Shown: positions 18,712 to 29,471 of the stretch, piece by piece
Position numbering within the stretch: the stretch's first letter is position 1
How the letters are laid out: each line of letters opens with the position of its first letter
Assembly (NCBI RefSeq): GCF_001908105.1
Contig: NZ_MKGQ01000011.1
Location: 70,419-134,418, forward strand
Source: Xenorhabdus eapokensis
GTDB taxonomy: Bacteria > Pseudomonadota > Gammaproteobacteria > Enterobacterales > Enterobacteriaceae
Direction: 5' to 3'
DNA: 64,000 nucleotides
Position numbers and translations under genes: made by a program
Notes under the pieces: model-generated
The model's input: only the letters and a program-made list of their open reading frames with translations
Told to the model about the DNA's origin: nothing
The model's database searches: none

Positions 18712-18894
18712 AAGTAAAAAATACCTTTATTATTTGCTATTCCTGACTGCTGCAAGATAGAAATTATGCCATTATTTTTCCCCTATTTCTTAGCAATGGT
18801 AGGGGGAAATAAAAAACATGCTTCAATTAAATATTAAATTCTCAATTAATGTTGTATATGATTCTATCTCAAAAATGTTACCAGGCCATTTGTT

Positions 18895-19548
18895 ATGATG
18901 AGAAAAATTGAAGAGCTGTTTGCCAGGAACAAGCAGTGGTCAAAATCCGTAAACGAAGAAAACCCACTTTTTTTCAAAGAATTATCAAAAGCACAAAAAC
19001 CTCATTTTTTATGGATAGGCTGCTCTGATAGCCGAGTACCTGCCGAAAAACTGATTGATGCAGCCCCAGGCGATCTTTTTGTTCATCGAAACGTCGCTAA
19101 CCTTGTGATCCATACCGATTTAAACTGTTTATCTGTTGTACAATATGCCGTTGATGTTTTACAGGTTGAACACATTATTATCTGTGGTCACTACGGTTGT
19201 GGTGGTATTGAAGCTGCCGTGAATGGGACTGAATTGGGCTTAATCAATAACTGGCTGCTCCATATCCGTGATTTATGGTACAAACACAGTTCCATGCTTG
19301 GTGAGTTACCTCCTAATGATAGGCTGAATCGCTTGTGTGAATTGAATGTTATTGAACAAGTTTACAACCTCGGCCATTCAACCATTATGCAATCTGCATG
19401 GAAACGTGGGCAGAAAGTGATGATTCATGGTTGGGTATATGGTTTAAAGGATGGTGAATTACATGATCTGGATATTACCGCTGACAGTCGTGAAAAATTG
19501 GAACTCAATTACCGTCAGGCGGTTTCCAAGTTATCCCAGGCTAAATAG
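18895..19548 (+). CDS. can: Beta-class carbonic anhydrase
   Basis: Interconverts CO2 and bicarbonate, supplying bicarbonate for carboxylases. It is 217 aa. The zinc ligands are Cys43, Asp45 (CSDSRVP), His99 and Cys102 (HYGCGG), and HRNVANL is conserved. Two adjacent ATG codons at 18895 and 18898 could start translation. It is convergent with hpt across a strong terminator. Confidence 0.96.
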   Translation: MMRKIEELFARNKQWSKSVNEENPLFFKELSKAQKPHFLWIGCSDSRVPAEKLIDAAPGDLFVHRNVANLVIHTDLNCLSVVQYAVDVLQVEHIIICGHYGCGGIEAAVNGTELGLINNWLLHIRDLWYKHSSMLGELPPNDRLNRLCELNVIEQVYNLGHSTIMQSAWKRGQKVMIHGWVYGLKDGELHDLDITADSREKLELNYRQAVSKLSQAK

Positions 19549-19580
19549 CAGATCTAAGGACAACTTATTAATTATAAAAA

Positions 19581-19608
19581 CAAATGGCAGCTTTTTTGCT
19601 GCCATTTG
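19581..19608. terminator. Bidirectional terminator between can and hpt
   Basis: CAAATGGCAGC and GCTGCCATTTG form a perfect 11-bp stem around six T residues; it lies between convergent genes. Confidence 0.85.
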
Positions 19609-19645
19609 CTTATATCATATTGATTATTTCTGTTTGTCGCAGAAA

Positions 19646-20185
19646 TTAATCTTCTAACAGAGTGACATGCCCAATATAAGGCAGATGGCGATAATGCTGT
19701 GCATAATCAATGCCGTAACCGACGACAAATTTATCTTCAATTGAATAACCAATCCATTCAACTGGCACATCAACTTCACGACGCGATGGTTTATTCAACA
19801 AAGTACAAATTGCCAGTGAATTAGGTTCACGCAGTGCGAGAATCTCGCGGATTTTGTTCAGTGTGTTGCCTGAATCGATAATATCTTCGACGATCAACAC
19901 ATCTTTACCACGAATGTCTTCATCCAGATCCTTGAGAATTTTCACATCACGGGTAGAACTCATCTCATTGCCATAGCTGGATGCAGTCATAAAATCCACT
20001 TCATGAGGAACCTGAATTTCACGACATAAATCGGCCATAAAGATAAACGATCCTCTCAACAGGCCAATCAACACTAATTCACGATCACTATGACGATAGT
20101 GCTCTGTAATCTGTTGTCCCAACTCAGCAATACGTTGCTTAACCTCCTGTTCGGAGATCATCACTTCTACAATATGTTTCTTCAT
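19646..20185 (-). CDS. hpt: Hypoxanthine phosphoribosyltransferase
   Basis: Salvages hypoxanthine (and guanine less well) to IMP using PRPP. The start at 20185 gives 179 aa beginning [10 protein letters not shown], as in E. coli; the frame is open 11 codons further upstream, but those residues do not belong to the family. The PRPP-binding loop is [11 protein letters not shown] at residues 99-109, and GLLRGSF binds pyrophosphate. It is convergent with can. Confidence 0.96.
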   Translation of the reverse strand: MKKHIVEVMISEQEVKQRIAELGQQITEHYRHSDRELVLIGLLRGSFIFMADLCREIQVPHEVDFMTASSYGNEMSSTRDVKILKDLDEDIRGKDVLIVEDIIDSGNTLNKIREILALREPNSLAICTLLNKPSRREVDVPVEWIGYSIEDKFVVGYGIDYAQHYRHLPYIGHVTLLED

Positions 20186-20670
20186 TAATATAACCATTTG
20201 TTTTAATAACAAATTCATGTCAGGTTATGTGATAACTTTTTAAAACTGATACACCGATTGATACACAGTTCGCCGCACAAATACGCACACATAAGAAAAC
20301 ATGAGAACAAAATATTTTGCGGAGTATACCAGAAGGTATCGATTGCGGTAAAAGAAGAAGCCAAGCTTAGACTAAGGTGTATTGGTAAAGATTGTCATAA
20401 GTGAGTTGATTAGTGGGTACGTTTAATATTCTGGGTTATACAACCACCAGTGCTCCGTGCTGACTGGCAGCCATCTGAGCCAGATTGTTATTGATTTTTT
20501 TGGCTTAGTTTCTGCCATCAGAACAAACCTGTTCATTAACATATAACCCAATTTTCTCACTAGCAGAAAAAACGGTAATTTTATTAAAATTAAGCAAATA
20601 AAGTTTGGCTAACAAAGATATTAATATGTTAATTTAAGCAAAATGGTAAAAAATCAGTATAATAGAAATT
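20186..20670. other. Intergenic region between hpt and yacC
   Basis: The 485-bp gap separates divergent hpt and yacC and must contain both promoters. A short minus-strand frame near 20445-20500 ends LAQMAASQHGALVVV, which looks like the tail of a lost gene, but it is too short to assign. E. coli has gcd and cueO in this interval, neither of which is recognisable here. Confidence 0.5.
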
Positions 20671-21027
20671 ATGCAAAAAATTGCCTTATTCGCGTACATT
20701 CTTGTTTTGTTTAGTTTTGCTCAACCAGCAAAAGCGCTGTCTGAGAATGAAGCTGAAGATCTCGCCGATCTGACAGCCGTTTATATCTATCTAAAACATG
20801 ACTGCGGCTATAGCCAAATCCCAGATTTTCAAATTAAGCGCACAATTATCTATTTTGCCCAACGTAACAAGTGGGATCTCAGTAACTATGATAGCCAGTT
20901 AATGCAAAAACTAAATCAATTAGGTTACAACGATTTAAAGGAAATCAACTTATCCCATGAGGTTAAATGCCGCTCTCTAGCAAAGAACTCCCTCAGTCTG
21001 CTCTCGTATGTAAAAAATGCCTTTTAA
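20671..21027 (+). CDS. yacC: YacC family periplasmic protein
   Basis: Small exported protein of the PulS/OutS (pilotin-like) fold, function unknown. It is 118 aa with a signal peptide at ~residues 1-22 (hydrophobic ALFAYILVLFSFA, cleavage near AKA). The signal lacks a lipobox cysteine, unlike true pilotins. Two cysteines, in HDCGYS and VKCRSLA, probably form a disulfide. ALSENEAEDLADLTAV and KWDLSNYD match E. coli YacC as I remember it. It lies upstream of speE as in E. coli. Confidence 0.9.
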   Translation: MQKIALFAYILVLFSFAQPAKALSENEAEDLADLTAVYIYLKHDCGYSQIPDFQIKRTIIYFAQRNKWDLSNYDSQLMQKLNQLGYNDLKEINLSHEVKCRSLAKNSLSLLSYVKNAF

Positions 21028-21146
21028 TACTTTAAGGTTAATTTCGTGCTTAAACTAAGTGACAACCATGTGAACGATTGGCTACTATGTGCACCTAATA
21101 CGTGCACTCAATACCGATGAATATCACAATGGGGGAATAACGGAAC

Positions 21147-22010
21147 ATGTCACAAAAAGAAATTTGGTATGAAACGTTGCATCCCAATTTCGGTCAGTAT
21201 TTCGCAGTTGAAAACGTGCTTTATCACGATAAAACAGAGCATCAAGATTTAATTATTTTTGAGAATACAGAACTAGGTCGCATCATGGCACTTGATGGTG
21301 TGATCCAAACCACAGAGCGCGATGAGTTTATCTATCATGAAATGATGGCCCACGTACCACTATTTGCCCACGGTCAGGCCAAAAAAGTATTGATCATTGG
21401 CGGTGGTGATGGCGGGATGTTGCGTGAAGTTTGTCGTCATCACTATCTCGACAGTATTATCATGGTCGAAATTGATGCGGGTGTAGTCGAATTCTGCCGC
21501 CAATATTTGCCAAACCATAACGCAGGAGCCTATAACGATCCCCGTTTCAAGCTGGTGATTGAAGACGGTGTTAAGTTTGTCAAAACCACATCTGAAAAAT
21601 TTGATGTTATCATTTCTGATTGTACCGACCCTGATGGACCAGGTGAAAGCCTGTTTACTTCTGACTTCTATGCAGGCTGCGCTGATTGCTTAAACGACGG
21701 TGGCATTTTTGTTGCCCAAAATGGTGTCTGTTTTCTTCAACAGAATGAAGCCGTCAATAGCCATAAAAAATTGAGCCACTATTTTACTGACAGCAGTTTT
21801 TATCAGGCAGCCATTCCAACCTATTATGGCGGGATCATGACGTTTGCATGGGCAACCCAGCATTCTGCCTTGCGTCAAGTGCCTCTGACAACGCTGCAAC
21901 AACGCTTTGAAGATGCGGCCATAACTTGCCGTTACTACACACCAGCCGTACATGCAGGAAGTTTTGCGCTGCCGCAATACTTGCTGAATGCACTATCTGA
22001 AAACCAATAA
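21147..22010 (+). CDS. speE: Spermidine synthase
   Basis: Transfers the aminopropyl group from decarboxylated SAM to putrescine, releasing methylthioadenosine, which MtnN then cleaves. It is 287 aa. The nucleotide-binding motif is [14 protein letters not shown] near residues 80-93, and the catalytic Asp is in [11 protein letters not shown]. It is preceded by a GGGGGAATAACGGA leader and followed after 28 nt by speD, forming the conserved speED operon. Confidence 0.97.
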   Translation: MSQKEIWYETLHPNFGQYFAVENVLYHDKTEHQDLIIFENTELGRIMALDGVIQTTERDEFIYHEMMAHVPLFAHGQAKKVLIIGGGDGGMLREVCRHHYLDSIIMVEIDAGVVEFCRQYLPNHNAGAYNDPRFKLVIEDGVKFVKTTSEKFDVIISDCTDPDGPGESLFTSDFYAGCADCLNDGGIFVAQNGVCFLQQNEAVNSHKKLSHYFTDSSFYQAAIPTYYGGIMTFAWATQHSALRQVPLTTLQQRFEDAAITCRYYTPAVHAGSFALPQYLLNALSENQ

Positions 22011-22038
22011 TCCCCCATTAACCGGGAGGTGAACTAAA

Positions 22039-22833
22039 TTGCGTAAACTGAAATTGCACGGCTTTAATAATCTAACAAAAAGCTTGAGTTTCTGTATTTA
22101 TGACATCTGTTATGCAAAAACGAAAGCCGATCGCGACAGTTATATCGCGTACATTGATGAACAGTATAATGCAACCCGCCTGACTGAAATACTCAGTGAA
22201 ACCTGTTCAATCATTGGTGCAAATATTCTTAATATTGCTCGCCAAGACTATGACCCCAAAGGAGCGAGCGTTACCATTCTGATTAGTGAAGAACCCATTA
22301 CTGCCAAGCTGGTGGATAATAAAGAAAACCCAGTCCTATTCCCTGACTCTGTCGTCGCTCACTTGGATAAAAGCCACATCTGTGTACACACCTACCCAGA
22401 AAGCCATCCAGATGATGGCATATGTACCTTCAGGGCAGATATTGAAGTATCAACCTGCGGTGTTATTTCTCCTCTTAAGGCTCTGAATTATCTGATTTAT
22501 CAATTGGAATCTGACATTGTAACAATGGATTATCGCGTTCGTGGTTTTACCAGAGATATTAATGGCATAAAATACTACATTGACCATGAAATTAACTCCA
22601 TCCAGAATTATGTGACAGAAGAAATTCAATCTCAATACCGTATGATTGACGTGAATATTTTTCAGGAAAATCTCTTCCATACCAAAATGATGCTGAAAGA
22701 ATTCGATCTGAATGAATATTTGTTCAATACCACAGCGGAAGAACTAAGTGAAACGGAAAAGAGAGAAATCACCCGTTTACTTAAAAAAGAGATACAGGAA
22801 ATCTATTACGGCCGAAATTTACCCGATCTATAG
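22039..22833 (+). CDS. speD: S-adenosylmethionine decarboxylase proenzyme (TTG start)
   Basis: Pyruvoyl enzyme that decarboxylates SAM to supply SpeE. It is 264 aa. Self-cleavage occurs before Ser112 in [13 protein letters not shown], which turns that Ser into the pyruvoyl group. The start codon is TTG, supported by GGGAGGTG eight nt upstream and by the conserved N-terminus (M)[15 protein letters not shown]. coli speD also begins with TTG. It is followed by a clear terminator. Confidence 0.96.
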   Translation: MRKLKLHGFNNLTKSLSFCIYDICYAKTKADRDSYIAYIDEQYNATRLTEILSETCSIIGANILNIARQDYDPKGASVTILISEEPITAKLVDNKENPVLFPDSVVAHLDKSHICVHTYPESHPDDGICTFRADIEVSTCGVISPLKALNYLIYQLESDIVTMDYRVRGFTRDINGIKYYIDHEINSIQNYVTEEIQSQYRMIDVNIFQENLFHTKMMLKEFDLNEYLFNTTAEELSETEKREITRLLKKEIQEIYYGRNLPDL

Positions 22834-22860
22834 ATAATTGTATTCAACCTGATTTATTTG

Positions 22861-22885
22861 ACTGGCAGAATATCAATCTGCCAGT
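22861..22885 (+). terminator. Terminator of speE-speD
   Basis: ACTGGCAGA and TCTGCCAGT form a perfect 9-bp stem with a 7-nt loop, followed by TATTAATTT. Confidence 0.8.
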
Positions 22886-23106
22886 TATTAATTTAGAATA
22901 AAAACTTAATTGATCGACCAATAAAAAATGTTACTCACATTACAAATTCACAATTCCAAGTTGAATAATTAATTTTCATTCTCCATTATCTATTTCCAAA
23001 TACTTCATGATTTTTTTACCTTAAATAAAACAACGATAAGCGCTTGCTTTATTGATTGGAGTATAAACAAGTAAAATACAAAATTATGGACAGTAAGGAA
23101 ATTATA

Positions 23107-24138
23107 ATGAAACTAAAATTTTTCTCTTCCTTGATCGTTATGGGATTAACTCTCACGGCCATTACCAGCAATGTTCAAGCAGCAGGACGGCTCATTGTTT
23201 ATTGCAGTGGCACCAATGCCCTTTGTGAATCAGAAACACGTGCCTTTAGCGAAAAATACAACGTTAAAACCACATTTATCCGCAATGGTTCGGGTAGCAT
23301 ATTAGCCAAAATAGAAGCGGAAAAACGCAACCCACAAGCCGATGTTTGGTATGGCGGCACACTTGATCCCCACTCCCAAGCGGGAGAAATGGATCTCCTG
23401 CATCCTTATAAATCTGCCAACTTAGATCAAATCATGCCTCAATTCCGTGATCCGGCAAAACGCAAGGGTAATTACACTTCTGCGGTCTATATGGGAATTC
23501 TGGGTTTTGGTGTAAATACAGAACGTTTGAAAGAGAAAAATTTGCCTATACCGACGTGCTGGAAAGATCTGACAAAACCAGAATATAAAAGTGAGATTCA
23601 AATTGCAGATCCACAAAGCTCAGGCACATCCTATACTGCACTGGCAACGTTTATCCAACTGTGGGGAGAAAATGAAGCTTTCGATTACCTGAAAAAATTA
23701 AACAGTAATATTTCCCAATATACCAAATCTGGTATTGCCCCTGCACGCAATACCGCGCGTGGTGAAACAGCCATCGGGATTGGCTTCCTACATGATTACT
23801 CGCTGGAAGTTGAAAATGGCGCGCCCATGCAATTAATTGCTCCCTGCGAAGGTACTGGGTATGAAATTGGTGGTGTTAGCATCATCAAAAACGCTCGTAA
23901 TATAGATAACGCCAAATTATTTGTCGATTGGGTGCTGTCCAAAGAGGCTCAAGAGCTGAGTTGGAAGAAAGGCCAATCTTACCAGATCCTTACCAACACC
24001 ACAGCAGAAGCATCTCCTATAACATTAAAACCTGCTGAGTTAAACCTTATCAATTATGACATGGAGAAATATGGCTCCAATGAAGTGCGTAAGGAACTGA
24101 TCAACAAATGGCTCACTGAAGTCAAAATGAGACAATAA
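23107..24138 (+). CDS. afuA: ABC transporter periplasmic binding protein, AfuA-like
   Basis: Periplasmic solute-binding protein of the COG1840 group. It resembles AfuA, first named for ferric uptake but shown in Actinobacillus and enteric pathogens to bind hexose phosphates. The start at 23107, preceded by AAGGAAAT, gives 343 aa with a signal peptide (hydrophobic SLIVMGLTLTAITS, cleavage at VQA-AG). GRLIVYCSGTNALCESE, FIRNGSGSILAKIEAE and ADVWYGGTLDP are conserved. The two Tyr residues that bind Fe(III) in true FbpA are not evident to me at the C-terminal site. It heads a three-gene operon with the permease and ATPase. No clear Fur box was found upstream. Confidence 0.8.
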   Translation: MKLKFFSSLIVMGLTLTAITSNVQAAGRLIVYCSGTNALCESETRAFSEKYNVKTTFIRNGSGSILAKIEAEKRNPQADVWYGGTLDPHSQAGEMDLLHPYKSANLDQIMPQFRDPAKRKGNYTSAVYMGILGFGVNTERLKEKNLPIPTCWKDLTKPEYKSEIQIADPQSSGTSYTALATFIQLWGENEAFDYLKKLNSNISQYTKSGIAPARNTARGETAIGIGFLHDYSLEVENGAPMQLIAPCEGTGYEIGGVSIIKNARNIDNAKLFVDWVLSKEAQELSWKKGQSYQILTNTTAEASPITLKPAELNLINYDMEKYGSNEVRKELINKWLTEVKMRQ

Positions 24139-24251
24139 GCGCTCTAATCATCAATAAAATCCATTCAGGCAGCGAGCTATCAAAGCAATATGTGCTCGCG
24201 GCCTGATAATACGATTGACATACTCGCGTTATACAGTTTATTGGGGGAATT

Positions 24252-26315
24252 ATGTCTCATACCCTTACCTTGCAGAAAAAGCAAGGTCGGGATTCTGTTT
24301 TCTGGTGGATTATTCTGGCATGGCTGTCATTTGCCCTGCTGCCATCATGGAGTCTGGATTACGGCCTTTTTGATTCAACACAGGAAGAAGTTCTGGCAGC
24401 TTACGGCTGGCATAGCATTAATATCAGCATTTTGTGGTTTCTGCTGCCATCTGTATTACTATTGCGTTCTCGTATTACCCGCCAACACCACTATTTTGAT
24501 GCAGGATACGCCTTGCTATGCGTGTTGTTCATTATCACCAGCGCAGCACTGACGGGTCGCGGGCTTGGTTATTCTACGGTTATCCTGTTCATTTCACTAG
24601 GTGCAATTATTACCCTCGCACTGACCCGTTTAGAATGGTTGGGAGGTGACAGTTTCGTCATTGGTGCGCTAGTCGCGATCATTGCGTTGATTGGTGTATT
24701 TATTCTGTTCCCCAGTATCGCTATTTTTATCCCCATGTTTCGGGAGGAGTCCGGCCATTTCGCGCCATTCGCGTTTATATCAATACTCGGACAATCCCAT
24801 ATCCTGAAAATTATTACCAATTCCGTGTTACTTTCCGTTGCCGTTGGTTTGGGCTGTACATTCTTTGGGTTAGTTTTAGCAATTTATACCACTAGAGTTG
24901 CCAAACGTTCAGCCATCATTGGTCGAATATTTTCTATTCTGCCAATTGTCACGCCGCCGTTTGTTGTCGGCTTGGGTGTCACACTCATGATGGGACGCTC
25001 TGGTTATATCACAGAATTTCTGTCTACCTGGTTTGGGTTGACCAACACAAACTGGTTATATGGTTTTACCGGGATCTGGATCGCCCAGGTGCTGGCCTTT
25101 ACGCCAATGGCATTTATGATCCTGGATGGTGCTATCAAGACGATTCATCCCTCTCTGGAAGAAGCTGCTTATACTCTGCGAGCCAATCGCTATCAAACTT
25201 TTTTCCATGTTTTTATTCCGTTGCTCAAACCCGCTCTCGCCAATGCCTTTTTGATTGTGATCGTCCAATCGCTGGCTGATTTTAGTAATCCATTGGTTTT
25301 GGGAGGCAACTTTGACGTTCTAGCGACCCAGATTTATTTCTATATCACAGGCTCACAACTCGATTATCAAGCCGCCAGTACGTTAGGCGCATCATTGCTG
25401 GTCTTCTCACTCTTGGTTTTCTGTATTCAATATCTCTGGATTGGCAAACGCTCTTATGTCACGGTTTCCGGTAAATCTTACCGTGGTGATGTACAACCTT
25501 TGCCTGTTTCTCTGGTATGGGGCGTTTGCACTCTGTTGTTTATTTGGGTGGTCTTTAACATCCTGCTGTATGGCAGCATTTTCTATGGCAGTTTCACCGT
25601 CAATTGGGGAGTGGATTACTCCCTGACGTTGGATAACTTCATCAAACTGTTTGGTCAGGGAATGAGTGATGGTGCATGGCCTTCGTTATTAGATACATTG
25701 CTGTATGCGGGCATTGCTGCCCCCATTACCGCCATTTTCGGGCTATTGATTGCCTATATCGTGGTACGTCAGCAATTCCGCGGCAAGAAAGTCATTGAGT
25801 TCACTACCATGCTTTGTTTTGCCGTTCCAGGCACAGTGGCAGGGATATCTTATCTTCTGGCTTTCAATAACGCGCCATTCTATATCACGGGTACAGCTTT
25901 CATTATCATCATCTCCATGACGATGCGAAATGTACCTGTTGGCATTCGAGCAGGTATTGCAGGACTTGGGCAAATTGATAAATCGCTGGATGAAGCCTCT
26001 CTCAGCCTGCGAGCAGGTTCAATGAGAACAATTTTGCATATTCTGCTACCACTCTTACGCCCCGCTATCTTATCTGCCTTGGTTTACAGCTTTGTTCGCG
26101 CTATCACTACAGTCAGTGCCATCGTATTTTTAGTGACACCGGACACTCGTGTCGCCACGGCTTATATCCTGAACCGCGTTGAAGATGGCGAATACGGTTT
26201 GGCTATCGCGTATGGCTCTATTCTGATTGTGGTCATGCTAGCGATAATTTTCTTATTTGACTATTTAGTTGGTGAAGCGCGGGTTTCCCGCTCAAAAGCC
26301 CAAAATACCCAGTAA
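24252..26315 (+). CDS. afuB: ABC transporter fused permease, AfuB-like
   Basis: Inner-membrane permease with two fused transporter halves; 687 aa and about 12 membrane segments. Two EAA loops are visible, one per half: LEEAAYTLRANRYQTFFHVFIP near residue 310 and LDEASLSLRAGSMRTILHIL near 575, each the docking site for the ATPase. It follows afuA by 113 nt and precedes afuC by 15 nt. The substrate is set by AfuA: hexose phosphate or Fe(III) are the two possibilities. Confidence 0.82.
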   Translation: MSHTLTLQKKQGRDSVFWWIILAWLSFALLPSWSLDYGLFDSTQEEVLAAYGWHSINISILWFLLPSVLLLRSRITRQHHYFDAGYALLCVLFIITSAALTGRGLGYSTVILFISLGAIITLALTRLEWLGGDSFVIGALVAIIALIGVFILFPSIAIFIPMFREESGHFAPFAFISILGQSHILKIITNSVLLSVAVGLGCTFFGLVLAIYTTRVAKRSAIIGRIFSILPIVTPPFVVGLGVTLMMGRSGYITEFLSTWFGLTNTNWLYGFTGIWIAQVLAFTPMAFMILDGAIKTIHPSLEEAAYTLRANRYQTFFHVFIPLLKPALANAFLIVIVQSLADFSNPLVLGGNFDVLATQIYFYITGSQLDYQAASTLGASLLVFSLLVFCIQYLWIGKRSYVTVSGKSYRGDVQPLPVSLVWGVCTLLFIWVVFNILLYGSIFYGSFTVNWGVDYSLTLDNFIKLFGQGMSDGAWPSLLDTLLYAGIAAPITAIFGLLIAYIVVRQQFRGKKVIEFTTMLCFAVPGTVAGISYLLAFNNAPFYITGTAFIIIISMTMRNVPVGIRAGIAGLGQIDKSLDEASLSLRAGSMRTILHILLPLLRPAILSALVYSFVRAITTVSAIVFLVTPDTRVATAYILNRVEDGEYGLAIAYGSILIVVMLAIIFLFDYLVGEARVSRSKAQNTQ

Positions 26316-26330
26316 TCACGGAGTGACGAT

Positions 26331-27386
26331 ATGACACAGCAATATTTTGTCGAATTAAAAAATGTGACCAAAAAATTCGGGAATAACACCGTGATCGATT
26401 CGCTGAATTTAGCCATTCCACAAGGGCACATGGTGACTTTGCTGGGGCCATCTGGATGCGGTAAAACGACAGTACTAAGGCTGGTGGCAGGGCTGGAAAA
26501 ACCAACAGAGGGCGATATTTTCATCGATAGTGAAGATGTTACCGACCGTTCTATTCAACAACGGGATATTTGTATGGTATTTCAGTCTTATGCCCTTTTT
26601 CCGCATATGTCATTGGGGGAAAATATCGGTTATGGGCTGAAAATGCTGGGACGGCCAAAAGCAGAGATCCGCCAACGTGTTAAGGAAGCATTAGAATTAG
26701 TCGATTTGGTTGGTTTTGAAGATCGCTATGTTGACCAAATATCAGGTGGGCAACAACAACGTGTTGCTTTGGCACGCGCGCTTATCCTCAAACCCAAAGT
26801 ACTGTTATTCGATGAGCCATTGAGTAACCTTGATGCCAACTTACGCCGCAATATGCGTGAGAAAATCCGCGAGTTACAGCAACAATTTAATATCACTTCA
26901 CTCTATGTAACCCATGATCAAAGTGAAGCCTTTGCCGTTTCTGATACAGTTTTAGTAATGAATAAGGGTAAGATCATGCAGATGGGTTCACCACAAACTT
27001 TATATCGCCAACCTACCTCAAAATTTATGGCAAATTTCATGGGAGACGCCAATATTTTTCCTGCCACATTAGGGACGGATTATGTGGAAATTTTCCAATA
27101 TCGCCTGCCTCGTCCAGCCGATTTTACCACAATGCAGACATCAACCACCGTTGGCGTTCGCCCTGAGGCTATTACCTTAAACTTGCAAGGCAGTGAAAGC
27201 CAGCGCTGTAAGGTCAATCATGTCGCCTATATGGGGGCACAATATGAAGTCATCGTTGACTGGCGTGGACAAACGCTACTACTGCAAGTCAATGCCACTC
27301 AACGGCAACCAAAAGTTGGTGAGGATTATTATCTGGAGATTCATCCGATTGGGATGTTTGTTTTGGATGAGAAGATACAAGATTAG
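26331..27386 (+). CDS. afuC: ABC transporter ATP-binding protein, AfuC-like
   Basis: ATPase of the importer, 351 aa. Walker A is GPSGCGKTT near residues 38-46, the signature is [15 protein letters not shown], Walker B is [13 protein letters not shown], and the switch His is in [13 protein letters not shown]-terminal TOBE-type regulatory domain covers ~270-350. ACGGAGTGA precedes its ATG, and a terminator follows. It is cotranscribed with the permease. Confidence 0.85.
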   Translation: MTQQYFVELKNVTKKFGNNTVIDSLNLAIPQGHMVTLLGPSGCGKTTVLRLVAGLEKPTEGDIFIDSEDVTDRSIQQRDICMVFQSYALFPHMSLGENIGYGLKMLGRPKAEIRQRVKEALELVDLVGFEDRYVDQISGGQQQRVALARALILKPKVLLFDEPLSNLDANLRRNMREKIRELQQQFNITSLYVTHDQSEAFAVSDTVLVMNKGKIMQMGSPQTLYRQPTSKFMANFMGDANIFPATLGTDYVEIFQYRLPRPADFTTMQTSTTVGVRPEAITLNLQGSESQRCKVNHVAYMGAQYEVIVDWRGQTLLLQVNATQRQPKVGEDYYLEIHPIGMFVLDEKIQD

Positions 27387-27465
27387 CGCTAACAATCCGA
27401 TTGTAAGATAACCCAATTTACCGTGTTTGTTAGACTCTTTTAGAAACAAATTCTACAACACCAGA

Positions 27466-27489
27466 CTCCTGCGGCAATTACCGCAGGAG
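27466..27489 (+). terminator. Terminator of the afuABC operon
   Basis: CTCCTGCGG and CCGCAGGAG form a perfect 9-bp stem with a 6-nt loop, followed by ATTGTTTAT. Confidence 0.8.
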
Positions 27490-27648
27490 ATTGTTTATCC
27501 AATCGAATTCTTCGACAAACCAAAGATATAAATCACCTGTTCTGTCTATCAACTCATCAATAAACCCGGTAAAATCGTCTATGCTTTCTGGGTATACCAC
27601 ACCACAAAAGACCATTAATCTCATTTCTCTAATAAATAGGTTTTACTA

Positions 27649-28989
27649 ATGCATCAGTCTGATGTTGTTGATCGCTCTCTTTTTTCATTAAGTTGGCCGA
27701 TTTTCATTGATATCTTTCTGCATATGGCGACGTTATTAATCAATACATACATGGTCAGCCATATTTCTTCTTCTTATCTTGCTGCAATGGGAGTGGGTAA
27801 TCATGTTTTTGATCTTTTTATTACAATTTTTAACTTCATCAGCGTAGGTTGCAGCGTTGTCATCGCACAATATCTGGGATCAGGAAAACGCGATAAGGCC
27901 AGTCAGGCGATTCATATTTCCATCGCCTTTAATTTTGTGCTGGGTTTTAGTTGTGCACTGATCACAGTGTTCTTCGGTTATAAAATCCTGCATATCATGA
28001 ACCTGCCTGAAAATCTGATGGAAGATGGCTTCGCTTATCTGCATGTTCTTGGTATCTGTCTGATACCCGAAGCAATTTCGATTATTCTTGCGGCCTGTAT
28101 GCGGGTTTATGGCAAGTCGAAATCGGCCATGTATGTCACGTTGATTGCCAACTTGCTTACCATTGTCGGCAATATGATCGTGCTGTATGGGTTCTTTGGA
28201 TTGCCTCAATATGGACTTGAGGGCGTAGCGTGGTCTACGGTATTTGGCCGCACTGTTGCTGTCATTTTGCTCTGTGGATTACTATTTTGTGGTTTGAAGA
28301 TCAAGTTCGAGCCTAAATTACTCGTGAACTGGTCTAAGAATATGTTGGGCAAAATCCTGCATATCGGCTTACCCGCCGCGGGTGAAAATTTGGTGTGGAT
28401 CCTGCAATATATGACTGCACAGGCGTTTATCGGCCTGATGGGTGAAATGTCTCTGGCTGCGCAAACGCTGTACTTCCAGCTATCTCTGTTCATTATGTTG
28501 TTTGGTATCTCTATCAGCATTGGCAATGAGATTATGGTTGGTCACCTTGTTGGGGCAAAGCGTTTTGAAGATGCCTATCTTCGGGGGCTGAAGAGCCTGA
28601 AAATTGGTGTGATTGTTACAGTAGGCATCGTCTTGGCATTCTGGATTTTCAGAGAACCGCTTCTCTATGTCATGACGGAAGATCAGAAAATTGTTGAACT
28701 TCTTCTGCCGTTGTTCCTGCTTTCGGTCTTTTTAGAACCAGGACGCACGTTCAACATTGTGATGGTCAATGCCCTGCGTGCTTCTGGTGATGCCCGTTTT
28801 CCACTCTATACCGCGTTAATTTGTATGTGGGGAATATCTATTCCCGTCGGATATTTTCTGGGGATTACCATGGGTATGGGTCTCTTGGGGATCTGGATAG
28901 GATTCTTCTGCGACGAGTGGATACGTGGATTAGTGAATGCCTGGCGTTGGAAGTCTAAAAAATGGCAAACCAAGCGATTAGATGTCTAA
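27649..28989 (+). CDS. MATE family efflux transporter
   Basis: Twelve-segment inner-membrane antiporter of the multidrug and toxic compound extrusion family, likely exporting organic cations or related compounds with Na+ or H+ entry. It is 446 aa and begins SLSWPIFIDIFLHMATLLINTYM, with AAMGVGNHVFDLFITIFN at the first/second segment. The second half repeats the pattern (IGLPAAGENLVWILQYM). It is not the usual NorM sequence, so the exact subfamily is unclear. It stands alone, with its own terminator. Confidence 0.88.
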   Translation: MHQSDVVDRSLFSLSWPIFIDIFLHMATLLINTYMVSHISSSYLAAMGVGNHVFDLFITIFNFISVGCSVVIAQYLGSGKRDKASQAIHISIAFNFVLGFSCALITVFFGYKILHIMNLPENLMEDGFAYLHVLGICLIPEAISIILAACMRVYGKSKSAMYVTLIANLLTIVGNMIVLYGFFGLPQYGLEGVAWSTVFGRTVAVILLCGLLFCGLKIKFEPKLLVNWSKNMLGKILHIGLPAAGENLVWILQYMTAQAFIGLMGEMSLAAQTLYFQLSLFIMLFGISISIGNEIMVGHLVGAKRFEDAYLRGLKSLKIGVIVTVGIVLAFWIFREPLLYVMTEDQKIVELLLPLFLLSVFLEPGRTFNIVMVNALRASGDARFPLYTALICMWGISIPVGYFLGITMGMGLLGIWIGFFCDEWIRGLVNAWRWKSKKWQTKRLDV

Positions 28990-29471
28990 TTAAAAAATAA
29001 CAGTAAAAATAAGTGTAAAAAATGCCGCAACTCTGCTTGCGGCATTTTAATTTCATAAAACAAATTAGGTCACTTAATTTCAGGCAAAATATAAATCACA
29101 ATTTTTATTTATAATCTTACTAATTCTAATGAAATAGAATTTAATTTTATCAATGACACTGTTTCATTAATTTCTATTATCCTAAAATGATAGCAAAAGA
29201 AAGCTTGCTCATTAGAGACTGATTTTCTTTTATTTCTTATCAGAAAACAGGATTAAACTATGTACCATCCCCTTTAACCAGTAAAAAATTCTAGATTAAT
29301 CCCCTAAACTGCCGCATAATATTAACAATAAGAAGGACTTAATTCTAACAAGGTGTTTTCAACAATTTTCTTTTTTTGCACAATTTCCCTTTGCAATTTC
29401 TTCTTCATGAAGCAGTTGTTCTCCTTGAAATCATTGACTATCAGCACACGATAATTCACTTACTAAAAGAT
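28990..29471. other. AT-rich region between the MATE gene and cyuP
   Basis: About 480 bp hold a terminator for the MATE gene at the left side and, presumably, the cyuP promoter on the right. The remainder is AT-rich. An open frame starting at 29376 leads into cyuP, but its 32 extra residues are not part of the family, so I treat them as untranslated. I see no other structure. Confidence 0.5.
29020..29047 (+). terminator. Terminator of the MATE transporter gene
   Basis: AAATGCCGCA and TGCGGCATTT form a perfect 10-bp stem with an 8-nt loop, followed by TAATTT. Confidence 0.85.

Noticed and set aside
20440..20510. Minus-strand fragment ending LAQMAASQHGALVVV
   Set aside because: Looks like a gene tail but is only ~20 residues, too short to assign.
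23000..23106. Fur box upstream of afuA
   Set aside because: No sequence close enough to the GATAATGATAATCATTATC consensus was found.
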